A stretch of 36,735 bases of DNA from Deltaproteobacteria bacterium (GCA_030621515.1 JAUXHN010000019.1:1-36735); one strand, 5' to 3'; positions 7,939 through 17,135 are shown, counted from the first letter of the stretch. Numbers and translations are program-made. Notes: generated from the letters alone by a model not told the origin.

Positions 7939-8715
7939 CTATTCTTCGGCAATTTCGATGAGAACGACCGTGCTGTTGTCCTCACCACCGCGGGCGTTGG
8001 CTTTTTCGATGAGCGCAGCGGCCATCTTGGCCAGATCGTCTCGCTGGCCGATAGCCGTCTCCAGTATCTCCGAATCTTCGAGCATTCCGTTGAGCCCGTC
8101 GGAACAGAGCAGGAAGATATCTCCCACCTTGGGGATGACCGACTGCACGTCCACGATCACGTTCTCCTGCATTCCCAGCGCCCTGGTAATTACGTTGCTG
8201 GGAAGCTCCGCAAGCTGCTCGGAGCTGAGGTCGGGCGCGGCGCGAAGATAATCGTTGACCAGCGAGTGATCCATGGTCAACAACTCGATCTGCTCGTCGC
8301 GCAAAAGGTAGCATCTCGAATCACCCACGTGCGCGATGTGACAGGTCTGGTGATCGTCAACACTGAGAATGCCCACGAACGTGGTTCCCATGCCCTGGTG
8401 ATCTTCACTGGTGGAGGACTCCTTGAATATACGGTTATTCGCCAACTGTATGGAGGTTACCAGTCGGTTCACGGCAAAGGACTGATTGGGATCGAACGGT
8501 AACGGCCAGGTGATATCCTCCTTCTCGGTGTCATTGAAGAACTCCCCGACCACCGCCACAGCCATCTGGGATGCAACGTCACCGGCCTTGTGCCCACCCA
8601 TCCCGTCGGCAACGACAAAGAAATTGAACTCTGGAAACAATCCGAAACTGTCCTCGTTGTGCTCGCGCTCACAACCGACATCCGTCAATCCGGCTATGCG
8701 AAGAAATCTGCCCAT
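7939..8715 (-). CDS. PP2C-type Ser/Thr protein phosphatase
   Basis: A 258-aa cytoplasmic metal-dependent phosphatase of the PrpC/Stp1 type. All PP2C motifs are present in order: DVGCEREHNED (12-22), VVADGMGGHKAGD (34-46), a GTTFVG segment, HVGDSRCYLLR, TMDHSLV, LLCSDGLNGML and a final GGEDNSTVV. The metal-binding Asp residues are intact. The start at 8715 has an AG-rich site (GAGGGAAA) just upstream; a 13-residue longer frame begins inside a palindrome and has no such site. The Ser/Thr kinase gene lies 109 nt upstream on the same strand, so this phosphatase is likely its antagonist. Confidence 0.95.
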   Translation of the reverse strand: MGRFLRIAGLTDVGCEREHNEDSFGLFPEFNFFVVADGMGGHKAGDVASQMAVAVVGEFFNDTEKEDITWPLPFDPNQSFAVNRLVTSIQLANNRIFKESSTSEDHQGMGTTFVGILSVDDHQTCHIAHVGDSRCYLLRDEQIELLTMDHSLVNDYLRAAPDLSSEQLAELPSNVITRALGMQENVIVDVQSVIPKVGDIFLLCSDGLNGMLEDSEILETAIGQRDDLAKMAAALIEKANARGGEDNSTVVLIEIAEE

Positions 8716-8742
8716 TTTCCCTCTTCCTGAAACATTTCGCGC

Positions 8743-8754
8743 TTGAACGTTCAA
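8743..8754. promoter_or_regulatory. 12-bp perfect palindrome upstream of the PP2C gene
   Basis: TTGAACGTTCAA reads the same on both strands and lies 28 nt before the phosphatase start, inside the kinase-phosphatase gap. It may be an operator for a dimeric regulator; no regulator can be named. Confidence 0.4.
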
Positions 8755-8824
8755 TACTTCAACGTATTCTCAAGATCATTAAACGATTTCTAACACGGCA
8801 CGGATTCCACCGCAAAGAACTATG

Positions 8825-10240
8825 TCAAGAAAGCCAGCCGAGAGCAAACGCAACACCCGCAGCGGCGGCGATGAGGACCACGGTCACCACAAGGCCGATG
8901 ACGACACCTTTCATTCCGCCGGACGACGGTGACGGTGCTTCGCTGATCATCTTCGCCTCACCCTCCAGCATCTGGGCCAGAGGCATGGCACCTTCCAGAG
9001 AACCCGCCAGGTCTGATGATCGGGGTTGCTCCTCTTCGATGACTGAATCCCTGCGATAGAGCCCCGACTCACGCCATTCGCCCTTCTCCCCTATCGGGAG
9101 CGGGGAGTTGGATCCCTCGACCTGCAGTTCCGAATCCCAATCTCTGGGATCCTCGAAACCGAAGGGATTGAGCGGCTGTCCACCCGCTGTTCCGGCACGC
9201 GCCTGTTCTCCGGGTGTCTGTTCGCGCTCGTTGGCGGTACCGTCGAGGGACGCGAACCCGGCCAACTCCTCCTGGATCAGCTGATCGATGATCGACGGTC
9301 GATCTTCATCCTGCTTTTTCTTCTCTTCATCTGAAGCGATCTTCCTGACCATACGGCGAAGATCGAAGCCGGTGACCTTCAGCCGCTGGGCGAACAGATA
9401 TCCGGCAAGATCTTCCGCCATCTCCTCACAAGACCGGTAACGCTCATCCGGATCCGCCGCCAGAGCCTTGTGGACGATCTTCTCGAGGTCCGGCAGCACT
9501 TCCGGGTTGTACTCCCTTATCGGCGGGATCTGCGCCTTGCGAACCAGCTCCACGGTCTGAACGTCGGTCTCCCCGAGAAAGAGTCGCCGTGCGGTCAGCA
9601 GCTCGAAGAGAATGATGCCGCAGGCGAAGATGTCGGCGCGTCTGTCCACACTCTCGCCCCAGGCCGACTCTGGCGACAGGTAGGCGAACTTGCCTTTTAC
9701 CACTCCCGGATCGGTGTGCTCCAGCTGGCTGGTCGCCTTGGCGAGCCCGAAGTCGACGATCTTCACCTCGCCCTGCTTGGACATGAGCACATTGGGCGGG
9801 CTCACGTCCCGGTGCACGATGCCGAGGTTTACGCCATCGGCGTCTACCAGATCGTGCGCGTATCCCAATCCCCTGCAGATCTCCATCACTATGAAGATTG
9901 ACTGGGCGATGGGAAGACGGGTTTTGCGCTCCCGCATCGCCTCCATCACCTTCTTGAGGTCCGTGCCGTCCACGAACTCCATGACGATGAAGTAAGTTCC
10001 GCCTGCCTGGCCGATGTCGAACACATGCGCGACATTGGCGTGGTTCATCTGCATGCTCACCCGAGCCTCATCGAGGAACATGGCCAGGAATTTCTTGTTT
10101 TCGGCAAGGTGAGGAAGAACGCGTTTAATAGCGACCTTTTTCTTGAAGCCCTCGATGCTCTCTGCGATGCCTTGAAAGACCTCGGCCATTCCGCCGGCAT
10201 CGATCTTTCTCACAACGCGGTATTTGTCGCGCTTCGTCAT
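8825..10240 (-). CDS. Hanks-type Ser/Thr protein kinase with C-terminal membrane anchor
   Basis: A 471-aa kinase. The catalytic domain (7-275) has the Gly-loop DAGGMAEVFQG, Lys39 in VAIK, the catalytic loop HRDVSPPN (Asp145, Asn150), DFG (163-165) and SPE (189-191). HRDVSPPN, instead of HRDLKPEN, is the form common in myxobacterial-type kinases. After a charged linker (300-445) comes a single hydrophobic helix (about 447-469: VVIGLVVTVVLIAAAAGVAF) that would tether the enzyme to the inner membrane, with the kinase in the cytoplasm. No PASTA or other sensor domain follows. Only a weak ribosome site (AGG) precedes the ATG. A good sigma-70 promoter lies upstream. Confidence 0.95.
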   Translation of the reverse strand: MTKRDKYRVVRKIDAGGMAEVFQGIAESIEGFKKKVAIKRVLPHLAENKKFLAMFLDEARVSMQMNHANVAHVFDIGQAGGTYFIVMEFVDGTDLKKVMEAMRERKTRLPIAQSIFIVMEICRGLGYAHDLVDADGVNLGIVHRDVSPPNVLMSKQGEVKIVDFGLAKATSQLEHTDPGVVKGKFAYLSPESAWGESVDRRADIFACGIILFELLTARRLFLGETDVQTVELVRKAQIPPIREYNPEVLPDLEKIVHKALAADPDERYRSCEEMAEDLAGYLFAQRLKVTGFDLRRMVRKIASDEEKKKQDEDRPSIIDQLIQEELAGFASLDGTANEREQTPGEQARAGTAGGQPLNPFGFEDPRDWDSELQVEGSNSPLPIGEKGEWRESGLYRRDSVIEEEQPRSSDLAGSLEGAMPLAQMLEGEAKMISEAPSPSSGGMKGVVIGLVVTVVLIAAAAGVAFALGWLS

Positions 10241-10290
10241 CCTGGATAGGGCTCGATTCGCAATTTCCCCTTTAATAATCAGGGATTCAA

Positions 10291-10319
10291 ACTATGAACT
10301 GAATCAACGCGCACGTCAA
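10291..10319 (-). promoter_or_regulatory. Sigma-70-type promoter for the Ser/Thr kinase gene
   Basis: On the minus strand TTGACG (10319-10314), a 17-nt spacer and CATAGT (10296-10291). Transcription would begin near 10284, giving a leader of about 44 nt before the kinase ATG. Confidence 0.55.
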
Positions 10320-10348
10320 TGTTTGCGAAATTTACACAGGCAGGCTTT

Positions 10349-10393
10349 ACCCCATCCCGGCCTTCCCCTGCGAGGGGAAGGGGAAGATGATGG
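10349..10393 (+). repeat. Palindromic intergenic repeat, copy A
   Basis: A 45-bp element that begins ACCCCATCCCGGCC, has a perfect 9-bp hairpin stem (CCTTCCCCT at 10361-10369 with AGGGGAAGG at 10373-10381, loop GCG) and ends GGAAGATGATGG. Nearly the same element occurs inverted at 22129-22175, differing mainly in the loop. REP-like in character. No T-run follows the stem, so it is not a standard terminator. Confidence 0.85.
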
Positions 10394-10401
10394 CAACCGC
10401 T

Positions 10402-12579
10402 TCAAAGAGCGGCGAGCTCATCGACGATGCGCGCGGGCAAGACAAAGCTCACATCGAGGCCATCTTTCCTGGCGATGTAGCCGTCCTCCTTCTCGTCGGA
10501 GGATTTCTCTCCGAAAACCAGGACCGTGGTCCCGCCGGAATCCACACCGGATTCGGTCTGGATCTCGACGGTCAGGGCGATGGTTGAAAAACCGTCTTTC
10601 ATATCAAACGAATGCGCCCTCACCGCCTTCGCGGCGGCGAGATCGACAAGCAGCCTTTTCAGGGTCACGCTATCTACGACACCTTCGACTGCTTTCCATT
10701 CCCCGTCCGCAAGCTTCGCTTCCAGCGAGTTGCCGTTCCTCGTAAGTTTCACCCCAACAACAACCTCCAGATCCGTTGTTAGCAGATCCCGAGCGGCCAC
10801 GGGGTGCAAGAGCGCAAAGAGAGAGCGTTCCCCGATGGTAAAGACCACCGGATCACCCCCCGCCATTCTGGCGTACCGGGAGCCGTCTTCCGCAGGGGCG
10901 CCGATCTCCAGGATTATTTCCGTCTCGCCGGTCCGGTCGACCCCGGCAGTGTTATCTTGCTCGCTCACCATCCGGACCTTTATCGTGGTCCACGGCTTAT
11001 CGAGACCGTGCTTGCTTGACGCCTTGCCGGCAACGAATCTCTTCACCGGAATCTCCGCTACCAGCTGGGCCAGATTGCGTGCCGCTGTGCCGTCGGCGTT
11101 CACCGCAACGGGTTCCACCATCTCCCAGGTACCGTCCTTTTTTTCCAGTTTCTGGGGTACCGCTCCGAGGATCTCGAGCCCTATCACATCTTGGGCGTCA
11201 CCGTTGGCGATGGTCCTCCTCCTGAAGGCCAGTATATCGGGCACCGCCGCCGTGAGGAGATCCTCGGAAACGAAGAGGACAGCCATCTCGCCGTTGCGTC
11301 GAATCCTCTGGCGCCCCTGCTCATCGGCCGGGAAGATCTCCAGCTCGACAGGGCCCCTCCCATGCAGGTCCAGCACCACGCGAACCGCAGGATCGCCGAG
11401 CGCCCCGACCGCTTCGTCGCCGACCACCAGCTCTGTGGCGCGGGTCTCGCGAAGTTTTTTCAGTAGATCCCCTACCGCATCCTGCTCCACGTCCACGTCC
11501 ACGTTCACTTCGCCGGGCAAGCTCCAGATGTCGTCATCGCCCCTCTCGATGACCAGCGATTCACTCGGGCCAACCAGGGTGATCTTCTTTACGTCATCGT
11601 CCCCGAACACGGCTGGACGCATCTCGTAGTAGCGCGATCTCGGCCGCTCCAGCATGTCTACGAGATCCCTCGAGACACAGGCTACCGTACCGGAGCCCCT
11701 GACCGTGGCGAGCACTTCCAGGCCTTCCTCTCCGCACTTGTTCCCGAAAAGGACGCTCACTTCGCTCGCGGGGAGCTTTACGGAGATCTCTTGCCCGGGC
11801 TTCCCCAGACCGTACGAACCCAGCTTGTCCGGTTCCACACCGTCGGCCACGAAGGATACAGCGCGCAGGTTTCCCGCCTCGCGCAAGATCTCGTGAACCT
11901 GATCTTCTGCGGCGAGCAACCAGGAACCATCACGCTTCACGACCCACGGCCCGTCGCCCTCTCGTTTCAGCTCTATATCCCGGCTTGCCGACAACCACAC
12001 GGCGTCCGACAGGGTGCCGCTGACCAGGTGCTTGTCCCGCAGATCGGCGAGATCCTTGTCGAGGGACTCCAGGAAATCGGCGTCAACGGCGTAGAAAGTA
12101 TCTCCCTCGCCGCCGAGAGCCAGGTAAACCTTCTCTTCTGACGAGTCCACCGCGCCGATGCGGAATGTTGTGGTGGTCCCCCTCATGGTGAAGCTGCACG
12201 ATACGGCCGGATCTTCGAGCCCGTACTTCGGCTTGTCGATCTCACCCGTGTCATTGATGATTCGTTCCTTGATGAGAAAGTCGACGGCCGAGAGAATCGA
12301 ACGCACCTGCGCTCCGTCCGCTAACTGTTTCCCCGGCCCGGTGATCATCCACTCCCCGCTGCCCGCGTCGGACTTGGGGACCCGTTCAATCACTACTTTC
12401 TGGCCGCTGCTCCCCGTCACCATGAGGTTGTCGACCAGCTCCCGCTTGAACTTGTAGAACACGCGATCGGCGCGACTCTCGAGCTCGCCGGACGTCATCA
12501 AGTCGCTATCAATAAGATATATGAACGCGAACAGCGCCAGTGCGATGCAGACCACCACGATAACCGTACGGTTCTTCAC
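10402..12579 (-). CDS. DUF4340 domain protein of the Gld-type ABC operon
   Basis: A 725-aa protein with one N-terminal transmembrane helix (about 4-22) and a large extracytoplasmic part made of repeated DUF4340-like beta units (for example KPKYGLEDPAVSCSFTMRG, FRIGAVDSSEEKVYLA, HGLDKPWTTIKVRMV). Genes of this family usually sit directly after gldG-like genes and are thought to belong to the same transporter or secretion apparatus; molecular role unknown. The start codon is GTG, with GGAGGA 8 nt upstream and only 3 nt from the previous stop. Confidence 0.88.
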   Translation of the reverse strand: MKNRTVIVVVCIALALFAFIYLIDSDLMTSGELESRADRVFYKFKRELVDNLMVTGSSGQKVVIERVPKSDAGSGEWMITGPGKQLADGAQVRSILSAVDFLIKERIINDTGEIDKPKYGLEDPAVSCSFTMRGTTTTFRIGAVDSSEEKVYLALGGEGDTFYAVDADFLESLDKDLADLRDKHLVSGTLSDAVWLSASRDIELKREGDGPWVVKRDGSWLLAAEDQVHEILREAGNLRAVSFVADGVEPDKLGSYGLGKPGQEISVKLPASEVSVLFGNKCGEEGLEVLATVRGSGTVACVSRDLVDMLERPRSRYYEMRPAVFGDDDVKKITLVGPSESLVIERGDDDIWSLPGEVNVDVDVEQDAVGDLLKKLRETRATELVVGDEAVGALGDPAVRVVLDLHGRGPVELEIFPADEQGRQRIRRNGEMAVLFVSEDLLTAAVPDILAFRRRTIANGDAQDVIGLEILGAVPQKLEKKDGTWEMVEPVAVNADGTAARNLAQLVAEIPVKRFVAGKASSKHGLDKPWTTIKVRMVSEQDNTAGVDRTGETEIILEIGAPAEDGSRYARMAGGDPVVFTIGERSLFALLHPVAARDLLTTDLEVVVGVKLTRNGNSLEAKLADGEWKAVEGVVDSVTLKRLLVDLAAAKAVRAHSFDMKDGFSTIALTVEIQTESGVDSGGTTVLVFGEKSSDEKEDGYIARKDGLDVSFVLPARIVDELAAL

Positions 12580-12582
12580 GGG

Positions 12583-14097
12583 CTATCTCCTCCGTCTTAT
12601 CCACATCACCACGCCGGCGATGATGATCAAAATCACCTCACCGATGACGATCTGCCAGATGGTGGAGATGTCATCGTCGGTGAGATTCAACCGCACGTGC
12701 TCCGGATTCTTTGGCGCGATGGAGATGAGATCCATTCGCGCTGTCAGCCAACCCACCAGACCGGACCAGAAGTCCCGGTTGAACAGGCTGGAATTAACGA
12801 AAAGTTCCTCGCTCAAAAAATCGCTGTCGCCGATGATTACCAGGCGTCCCCCGTCGTCGTTGCCCTCTGCGGTGCCGGCGGCGGCCATCGCCAGAATGGC
12901 GGGTCCCGCCGTGTCGTACTGATCCTTGTTGGGCACCCTTTGCCCGGATCCCAGGGAGGCCAGGTCCATCTCTCCCCAGGATAGCTCGGAGCTCTTCGCA
13001 AGCACGTCGGCAACGATATCGGACTCCCTGTCGTGCGCCATTGACCGGGCCCCTGACAGCACCACCGGATACGCCACCGGCGGAGGCCCCGACCGGGGAT
13101 CGCTCAACGCCGCAACCGATCCGTGGGTGGTGAACTCGCTGACAAGGAACGTGACCGGCGTATCCGAGACCAATCTGCGCGGATCGACCTCGAGCATGAA
13201 ATCGTTGGCCAGCTTGATCCCTCGCCTGGAGGTGAGCCCCTCGAGGCCGTTGGGCCTGAAACGATCTCCCTCGACAATGGGATCGAGGAGGAGGAGGAGC
13301 CGCCCGCCCCTGTCCAGGTACTTCTCGAGCACCGCCGCCTCTTCCTCCATCAACGCGCGCATCGGTCCGGCCACGACGACGACCCCGCAAGACTCGGGGA
13401 CCCTGCTCGAACCCGCCGTCGCGAACTCCTCCACCTGGTAGCTGTCACTCTTGAGGCCATCCACTACCTGACCCAGGGCCCTGCCGCCGGAACCCTCGAG
13501 CTGCCACTCCCCGTGACCCCGGGTGAAACAGATCGTCGTCTGCTCGTCCGAAATGACCCGCATGATCGCCGAGGTGAGAGCCTGCTCCGCCCTGAACTCG
13601 GACATTTTCACCCCGTCCGACATCTCCCCGGAGAACCCCCCATCCCCCCAGTCCTCGAACTCCTGGGACGAAACGAACTTGACATTGTCGCCGCTCACGA
13701 CAAACACGCCGGACTCGATGCCCACGTTGCCCATCATGTCCGAGTGGATCTTGGCTCCGTACCGGTCGATGATGATCTGCACCCGCTCGGGGCTGATGTC
13801 GGGATCGATAACCTCAAGTTTGATCTTCGAGGATAGCCCGGTGTAGTTGTCGAGGAGCTCTTTGGCGTCCACGAACCGCGGATCCCCCTGGCTCCACAAC
13901 ACGTACAGGTTGACCTCCGAATCGAGCACGCTCAACACCTTCTCGGTCTTGTCCGACAGCGTGTACATGCCCGACGAGGTCCAGTCGGCGCGGTGGTAGT
14001 GCCTCATGGACAGGTAGTTGATCATCAACAGGATCGCCGCTGCAGCGATGACGGAAACGGCGGTGTTGGTTCCCAGCTTCACTCGCTCGCCGCTCAT
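12583..14097 (-). CDS. GldG-like ABC transporter auxiliary protein
   Basis: A 504-aa protein with an N-terminal transmembrane helix (about 12-29), an extracytoplasmic ABC_transp_aux domain (LSDKTEKVLSVLDSEVNLYVL ... FTRGHGEWQLEGSG ... YLDRGGRLLLLLDPI ... RLVIIGDSDFLSEE) and a C-terminal helix (about 479-499) ending in an Arg cluster. This is the GldG family, partner of GldA/GldF-type ABC components. A longer open frame runs upstream but overlaps the permease; the ATG at 14097 overlaps its stop as ATGA and is the natural start. Confidence 0.9.
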   Translation of the reverse strand: MSGERVKLGTNTAVSVIAAAAILLMINYLSMRHYHRADWTSSGMYTLSDKTEKVLSVLDSEVNLYVLWSQGDPRFVDAKELLDNYTGLSSKIKLEVIDPDISPERVQIIIDRYGAKIHSDMMGNVGIESGVFVVSGDNVKFVSSQEFEDWGDGGFSGEMSDGVKMSEFRAEQALTSAIMRVISDEQTTICFTRGHGEWQLEGSGGRALGQVVDGLKSDSYQVEEFATAGSSRVPESCGVVVVAGPMRALMEEEAAVLEKYLDRGGRLLLLLDPIVEGDRFRPNGLEGLTSRRGIKLANDFMLEVDPRRLVSDTPVTFLVSEFTTHGSVAALSDPRSGPPPVAYPVVLSGARSMAHDRESDIVADVLAKSSELSWGEMDLASLGSGQRVPNKDQYDTAGPAILAMAAAGTAEGNDDGGRLVIIGDSDFLSEELFVNSSLFNRDFWSGLVGWLTARMDLISIAPKNPEHVRLNLTDDDISTIWQIVIGEVILIIIAGVVMWIRRRR

Positions 14098-14834
14098 CCC
14101 CGCCACCTCCTCGCCTGAACCGCCTGCACGGTGCAAAACAGCGCGAAGGCGACCACCGAGCCGTAGTAGACCAGATGCCGCGTGTCCACGATGCCGCGCC
14201 CGAAGTCCTCCATGTGGGTCCACAGGTTCATGTAACCGAGCATCGAATCGGATGACCCGCCCGCGCTGATGAACTCGAATATGCCCAGCATGAATAGAAC
14301 GACTACCGCTGCGAAGGACAACAGCGCCGAGATGATCTGGTTCTTGGTGAGGGACGAGAAGAACATTCCCAGCGCCAGGAACATCATACCCACGCCGAGA
14401 GTTCCGAGATAACCCGCGAGTACGGGCCCCATGTCGATCTTGGAATAGAACGACAGCGTTATCGGATATGCCGCGGTCGGGACCCACAACACAATGTAGA
14501 ACGCCACCGCAGCCGCGTACTTGGCGAGCACGACCTGCAAGTCGCTGATGGGCGCCGTGAGCAAGGTCTCCAGCGTACCCGAGCTCTTCTCCTCGGAGAG
14601 CATCCGCATGGTGATGAGGGGTGTGACCATCATCGCGACGATCCAGAAGAAGATCGTTCCGCCGAAGAACATCTGCATGGCCGCGCCGTGGGGGGCCCGC
14701 GGATCCGACAGGAAGTCCACCACCAGCAGGAAGACGATGCCGTTCAGCACCGTGGCCGCCGCGATGAGCACGTAGGCTATGGGGGAGTAGAAGAACGCGG
14801 CGAACTCGCGCCGCATCTGGGCGAAGATGTTCAT
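14094..14834 (-). CDS. ABC-2 type permease (GldF-like)
   Basis: A 246-aa inner-membrane protein with about six hydrophobic helices (SPIAYVLIAAATVLNGIVFL, IVAMMVTPLITM, VVLAKYAAAVAFYIVLWV, GVGMMFLALGMFFSSL, ISALLSFAAVVVLFMLGIF, SVVAFALFCTVQAV). The motif MRMLSEEKSSGTLETLLTAPI is typical of ABC-2 permeases. It overlaps the ATPase gene by ATGA upstream and gldG-like gene by ATGA downstream, so the three are made together. Confidence 0.93.
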   Translation of the reverse strand: MNIFAQMRREFAAFFYSPIAYVLIAAATVLNGIVFLLVVDFLSDPRAPHGAAMQMFFGGTIFFWIVAMMVTPLITMRMLSEEKSSGTLETLLTAPISDLQVVLAKYAAAVAFYIVLWVPTAAYPITLSFYSKIDMGPVLAGYLGTLGVGMMFLALGMFFSSLTKNQIISALLSFAAVVVLFMLGIFEFISAGGSSDSMLGYMNLWTHMEDFGRGIVDTRHLVYYGSVVAFALFCTVQAVQARRWRG

Positions 14835-15817
14835 TGCGCTTCCTCCTCGTCTTCGCGGGACCCATCGACCTCGTCGTAATCATCCCTGGTTGTTATCTCC
14901 ACGAAAACATCCTCCAGGGACAGGGTCTTCGAGCTCAGTCCCAGCAACTTGAACCCGCCGGTCACGGCCGCGTCGAAGATCCGCTCCCGCACACCGATGT
15001 CCGGATCGGCGGTCACGGCGAAACGGATCAACCCGTCACCCCGGTCTTCGGGATCCTCCACCGAGCGAACGCCCGCCACTCCTTGCAGGGCCGCGCGGGC
15101 GGTTCCCCCGGGATCCCTCACCTCCACCGTTACCGAAGCGCTTCCCCCGACGATCCCGGCGCGCAACTCCTCGGGCCTGCCCTGCCCGACGATCTTGCCC
15201 TCGTTGATGATGAGCACCCGCGAGCAGACTGCCTCCACCTCCGGGAGGATATGACTCGAAAGGATGATCGTGCGCTCTTGCCCCAGCTCCTTTATCAGTT
15301 CACGGATCTGGCGGATCTGGTTCGGATCGAGCCCGATGGTCGGCTCGTCCAGGATGAGGATCCGGGGATTCCCCACCAGGGCGTCCGCCAGACCCACCCG
15401 CTGTCGATATCCCTTGGATAGCTGCCCGATGATCCTCTTGCGCACATCGAAGAGACGACAGCGCTCGATGGACTGCTCCACCGTTTTCTTTCTTTTCGAC
15501 CGGGGCACGCGTTTCAGCGCGGCGCGGTAGCCCAGGTACTCGTGAACTCGCATCTCCGGGTAGAGAGGCACGTTCTCCGGCAGGTAGCCGATGAACCTTT
15601 TCACCGCCTCCGGACGACGGAACACGTCTTGCCCGTCTACCTCCACCTTCCCGGACGTCGCCGAGAAAAAACCCGTGATGATCTTGAGAGTTGTGGATTT
15701 TCCCGCGCCGTTCGGCCCGAGGAAACCGAGCACCTCATTGGGCTGCACATCAAACGAGATATCGTCCACGGCCGTCGTCGCGGCGAATCTTTTGGTAAGA
15801 TGCTCGACTTTTATCAC
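14831..15817 (-). CDS. ABC transporter ATP-binding protein (GldA-like)
   Basis: A 328-aa ATPase with Walker A GPNGAGKS (34-41), signature LSKGYRQ (133-139), Walker B ILILDEPT (153-160) and the switch His in SSHILPEVE, followed by a C-terminal domain of about 100 aa common in ABC-2 exporters. It powers the adjacent permease. The start is GTG at 15817, chosen because AAGGAG lies 7 nt upstream and the protein then reads MIKVEHLTKRF; the ATG 30 nt further upstream has no ribosome site. The acidic tail (DDYDEVDGSREDEEEAQ) overlaps the permease start. Confidence 0.95.
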   Translation of the reverse strand: MIKVEHLTKRFAATTAVDDISFDVQPNEVLGFLGPNGAGKSTTLKIITGFFSATSGKVEVDGQDVFRRPEAVKRFIGYLPENVPLYPEMRVHEYLGYRAALKRVPRSKRKKTVEQSIERCRLFDVRKRIIGQLSKGYRQRVGLADALVGNPRILILDEPTIGLDPNQIRQIRELIKELGQERTIILSSHILPEVEAVCSRVLIINEGKIVGQGRPEELRAGIVGGSASVTVEVRDPGGTARAALQGVAGVRSVEDPEDRGDGLIRFAVTADPDIGVRERIFDAAVTGGFKLLGLSSKTLSLEDVFVEITTRDDYDEVDGSREDEEEAQ

Positions 15818-16139
15818 TAATAATCTCCTTGACGGGATGGACTCCAAAGCGCGCGTGTACGAAACGACCTACTGCCACACAAACCGCTTCGGTCGCAAGT
15901 TATTCCATTGTCGTTTGGTTAACCCCATCCCGGCCCCTCCTTCTCCAAGGCTACTCTATCAAAGACCCATATTTGCGACGCTGTCGCAATAATAGGTTGA
16001 AATTGGGTGGCCGAGCTGCCACGAGGTAAAGAACGCATAAACGTGCGGGAAGTTGACTGTGTGTCAGTCGAGCCCTTTCTCAAAAAACTCAAACCGAACA
16101 ATCCAATTGTGGGATGAGTATCGACACATGGGTCTGTCC
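15818..16139. other. Gene-free stretch between the ABC operon and the GH114-like gene
   Basis: 322 nt with no supported gene. It holds a degenerate half of the palindromic repeat (from 15922) and a 7-bp hairpin, TTGCGAC/GTCGCAA with loop GCT (15973-15989). The hairpin is not followed by a T-run on either strand. Promoter of the ABC operon should lie near its left end, but I see no clear boxes. Confidence 0.6.
15922..15935 (+). repeat. Degenerate fragment of the palindromic intergenic repeat, copy B
   Basis: ACCCCATCCCGGCC matches the first 14 bases of copy A exactly; the sequence after it (CCTCCTTCTCCAAGG) no longer forms the long stem. Confidence 0.65.
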
Positions 16140-16997
16140 CTACTCGTTAAAGTACACGTATCCATTGACGGAGGGATCTTCGCAGATGAAAGATAGTCTG
16201 TCGTTGTATATTCCGATGTAGTCATCGTAGATACCCTGACAGTCGGTTTCGTCATAGTGAATGATAATACCGAGTTGTTCCTCGTCGAGGAAGCCTTGGA
16301 GGTCTTTTCCCTCCCACCAGTCCAAGTTGTCGCTAAAGGACTCAAAAGTTCCGCCATCAAAGTCCTCGGCGCCTTCACGGGTGTTCTTGGCCATGCAGCC
16401 CATGCCTTGCCCATGGGTGTACTCACAAAGAGCTTGAAAGTAGGCTATGGCGTCTTCAGGGGTGGCTTCGAACCCGTACTCGGCGTGGTAGTCCTCGTCA
16501 AAAGCCCAGTCCATGTTGTCGTACTCAATCATGTCGCAGCCCCAGTCTGCCATGTTGTCGATACGAGTCTCCATGATCGCCATGAGACCGGGTACCGGCA
16601 TGTCGACAAAGTACTCTCCGGCCCACTCGCCCCATTGCTCTTCTACGCAGTACTGCTGCATTTCCTCAAAATCGTCGCGCCAATCCTCGCAGGTACCGAT
16701 GCTCATGTAACAACCCACGACGTTGCCCGCTGATTGCATCTCAGTAATAGCCTCCCGTGCTTCTTCGGACTCAAAAGGGTCTATTAGAACGTAGCAATCT
16801 TCAGCATTGTCGAGAATGTCACTGACACTGTCTACCTGGTAATTTTCTTGATAGGCTTGGTTATAGACACACATGGGTTGGGGCGGCAGTTCAAAGTCAG
16901 AGTCGCTGTCTGAATCACCACCACTATCGTCATCACCGCAACCAAATAGAGATGCTCCGAGTAGCACAGCCAAAACCAATATTACAAAGTACTTCAT
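16140..16997 (-). CDS. GH114/TM1410-like glycoside hydrolase lipoprotein
   Basis: A 285-aa lipoprotein (lipobox SLFGC, Cys20) with a short Ser-Asp linker and a TIM-barrel domain resembling endo-alpha-1,4-polygalactosaminidase (GH114) and TM1410-like proteins: a stretch with CYVLIDPFES, then VVGCYMSIGTCEDWRDDF, then MIEYDNMDWAFDEDY with the probable catalytic Asp residues, then MGCMAKNT. Such enzymes cleave galactosamine-rich exopolysaccharides. Start supported by AAGGAGG 5 nt upstream. Base composition is visibly less GC-rich than the surrounding genes, with many AAT, TAT and GAA codons, which suggests separate acquisition. Stands alone as a transcript. Confidence 0.8.
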   Translation of the reverse strand: MKYFVILVLAVLLGASLFGCGDDDSGGDSDSDSDFELPPQPMCVYNQAYQENYQVDSVSDILDNAEDCYVLIDPFESEEAREAITEMQSAGNVVGCYMSIGTCEDWRDDFEEMQQYCVEEQWGEWAGEYFVDMPVPGLMAIMETRIDNMADWGCDMIEYDNMDWAFDEDYHAEYGFEATPEDAIAYFQALCEYTHGQGMGCMAKNTREGAEDFDGGTFESFSDNLDWWEGKDLQGFLDEEQLGIIIHYDETDCQGIYDDYIGIYNDRLSFICEDPSVNGYVYFNE

Positions 16998-17135
16998 GAT
17001 AGCCTCCTTTTACATCACCAACATGTGGCAATCCGGTCAAGGTAGTCTGTGCGATGAACGATGATTGACGCGATATTATCACTTAAATCTCGGATGTGCA
17101 GTCCGAATTTTCAACCCTACCAACTAAAGAAAACC

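Noticed and set aside
15973-15989. Intrinsic terminator
   Set aside because: The stem is only 7 bp and there is no T-run after it on either strand.
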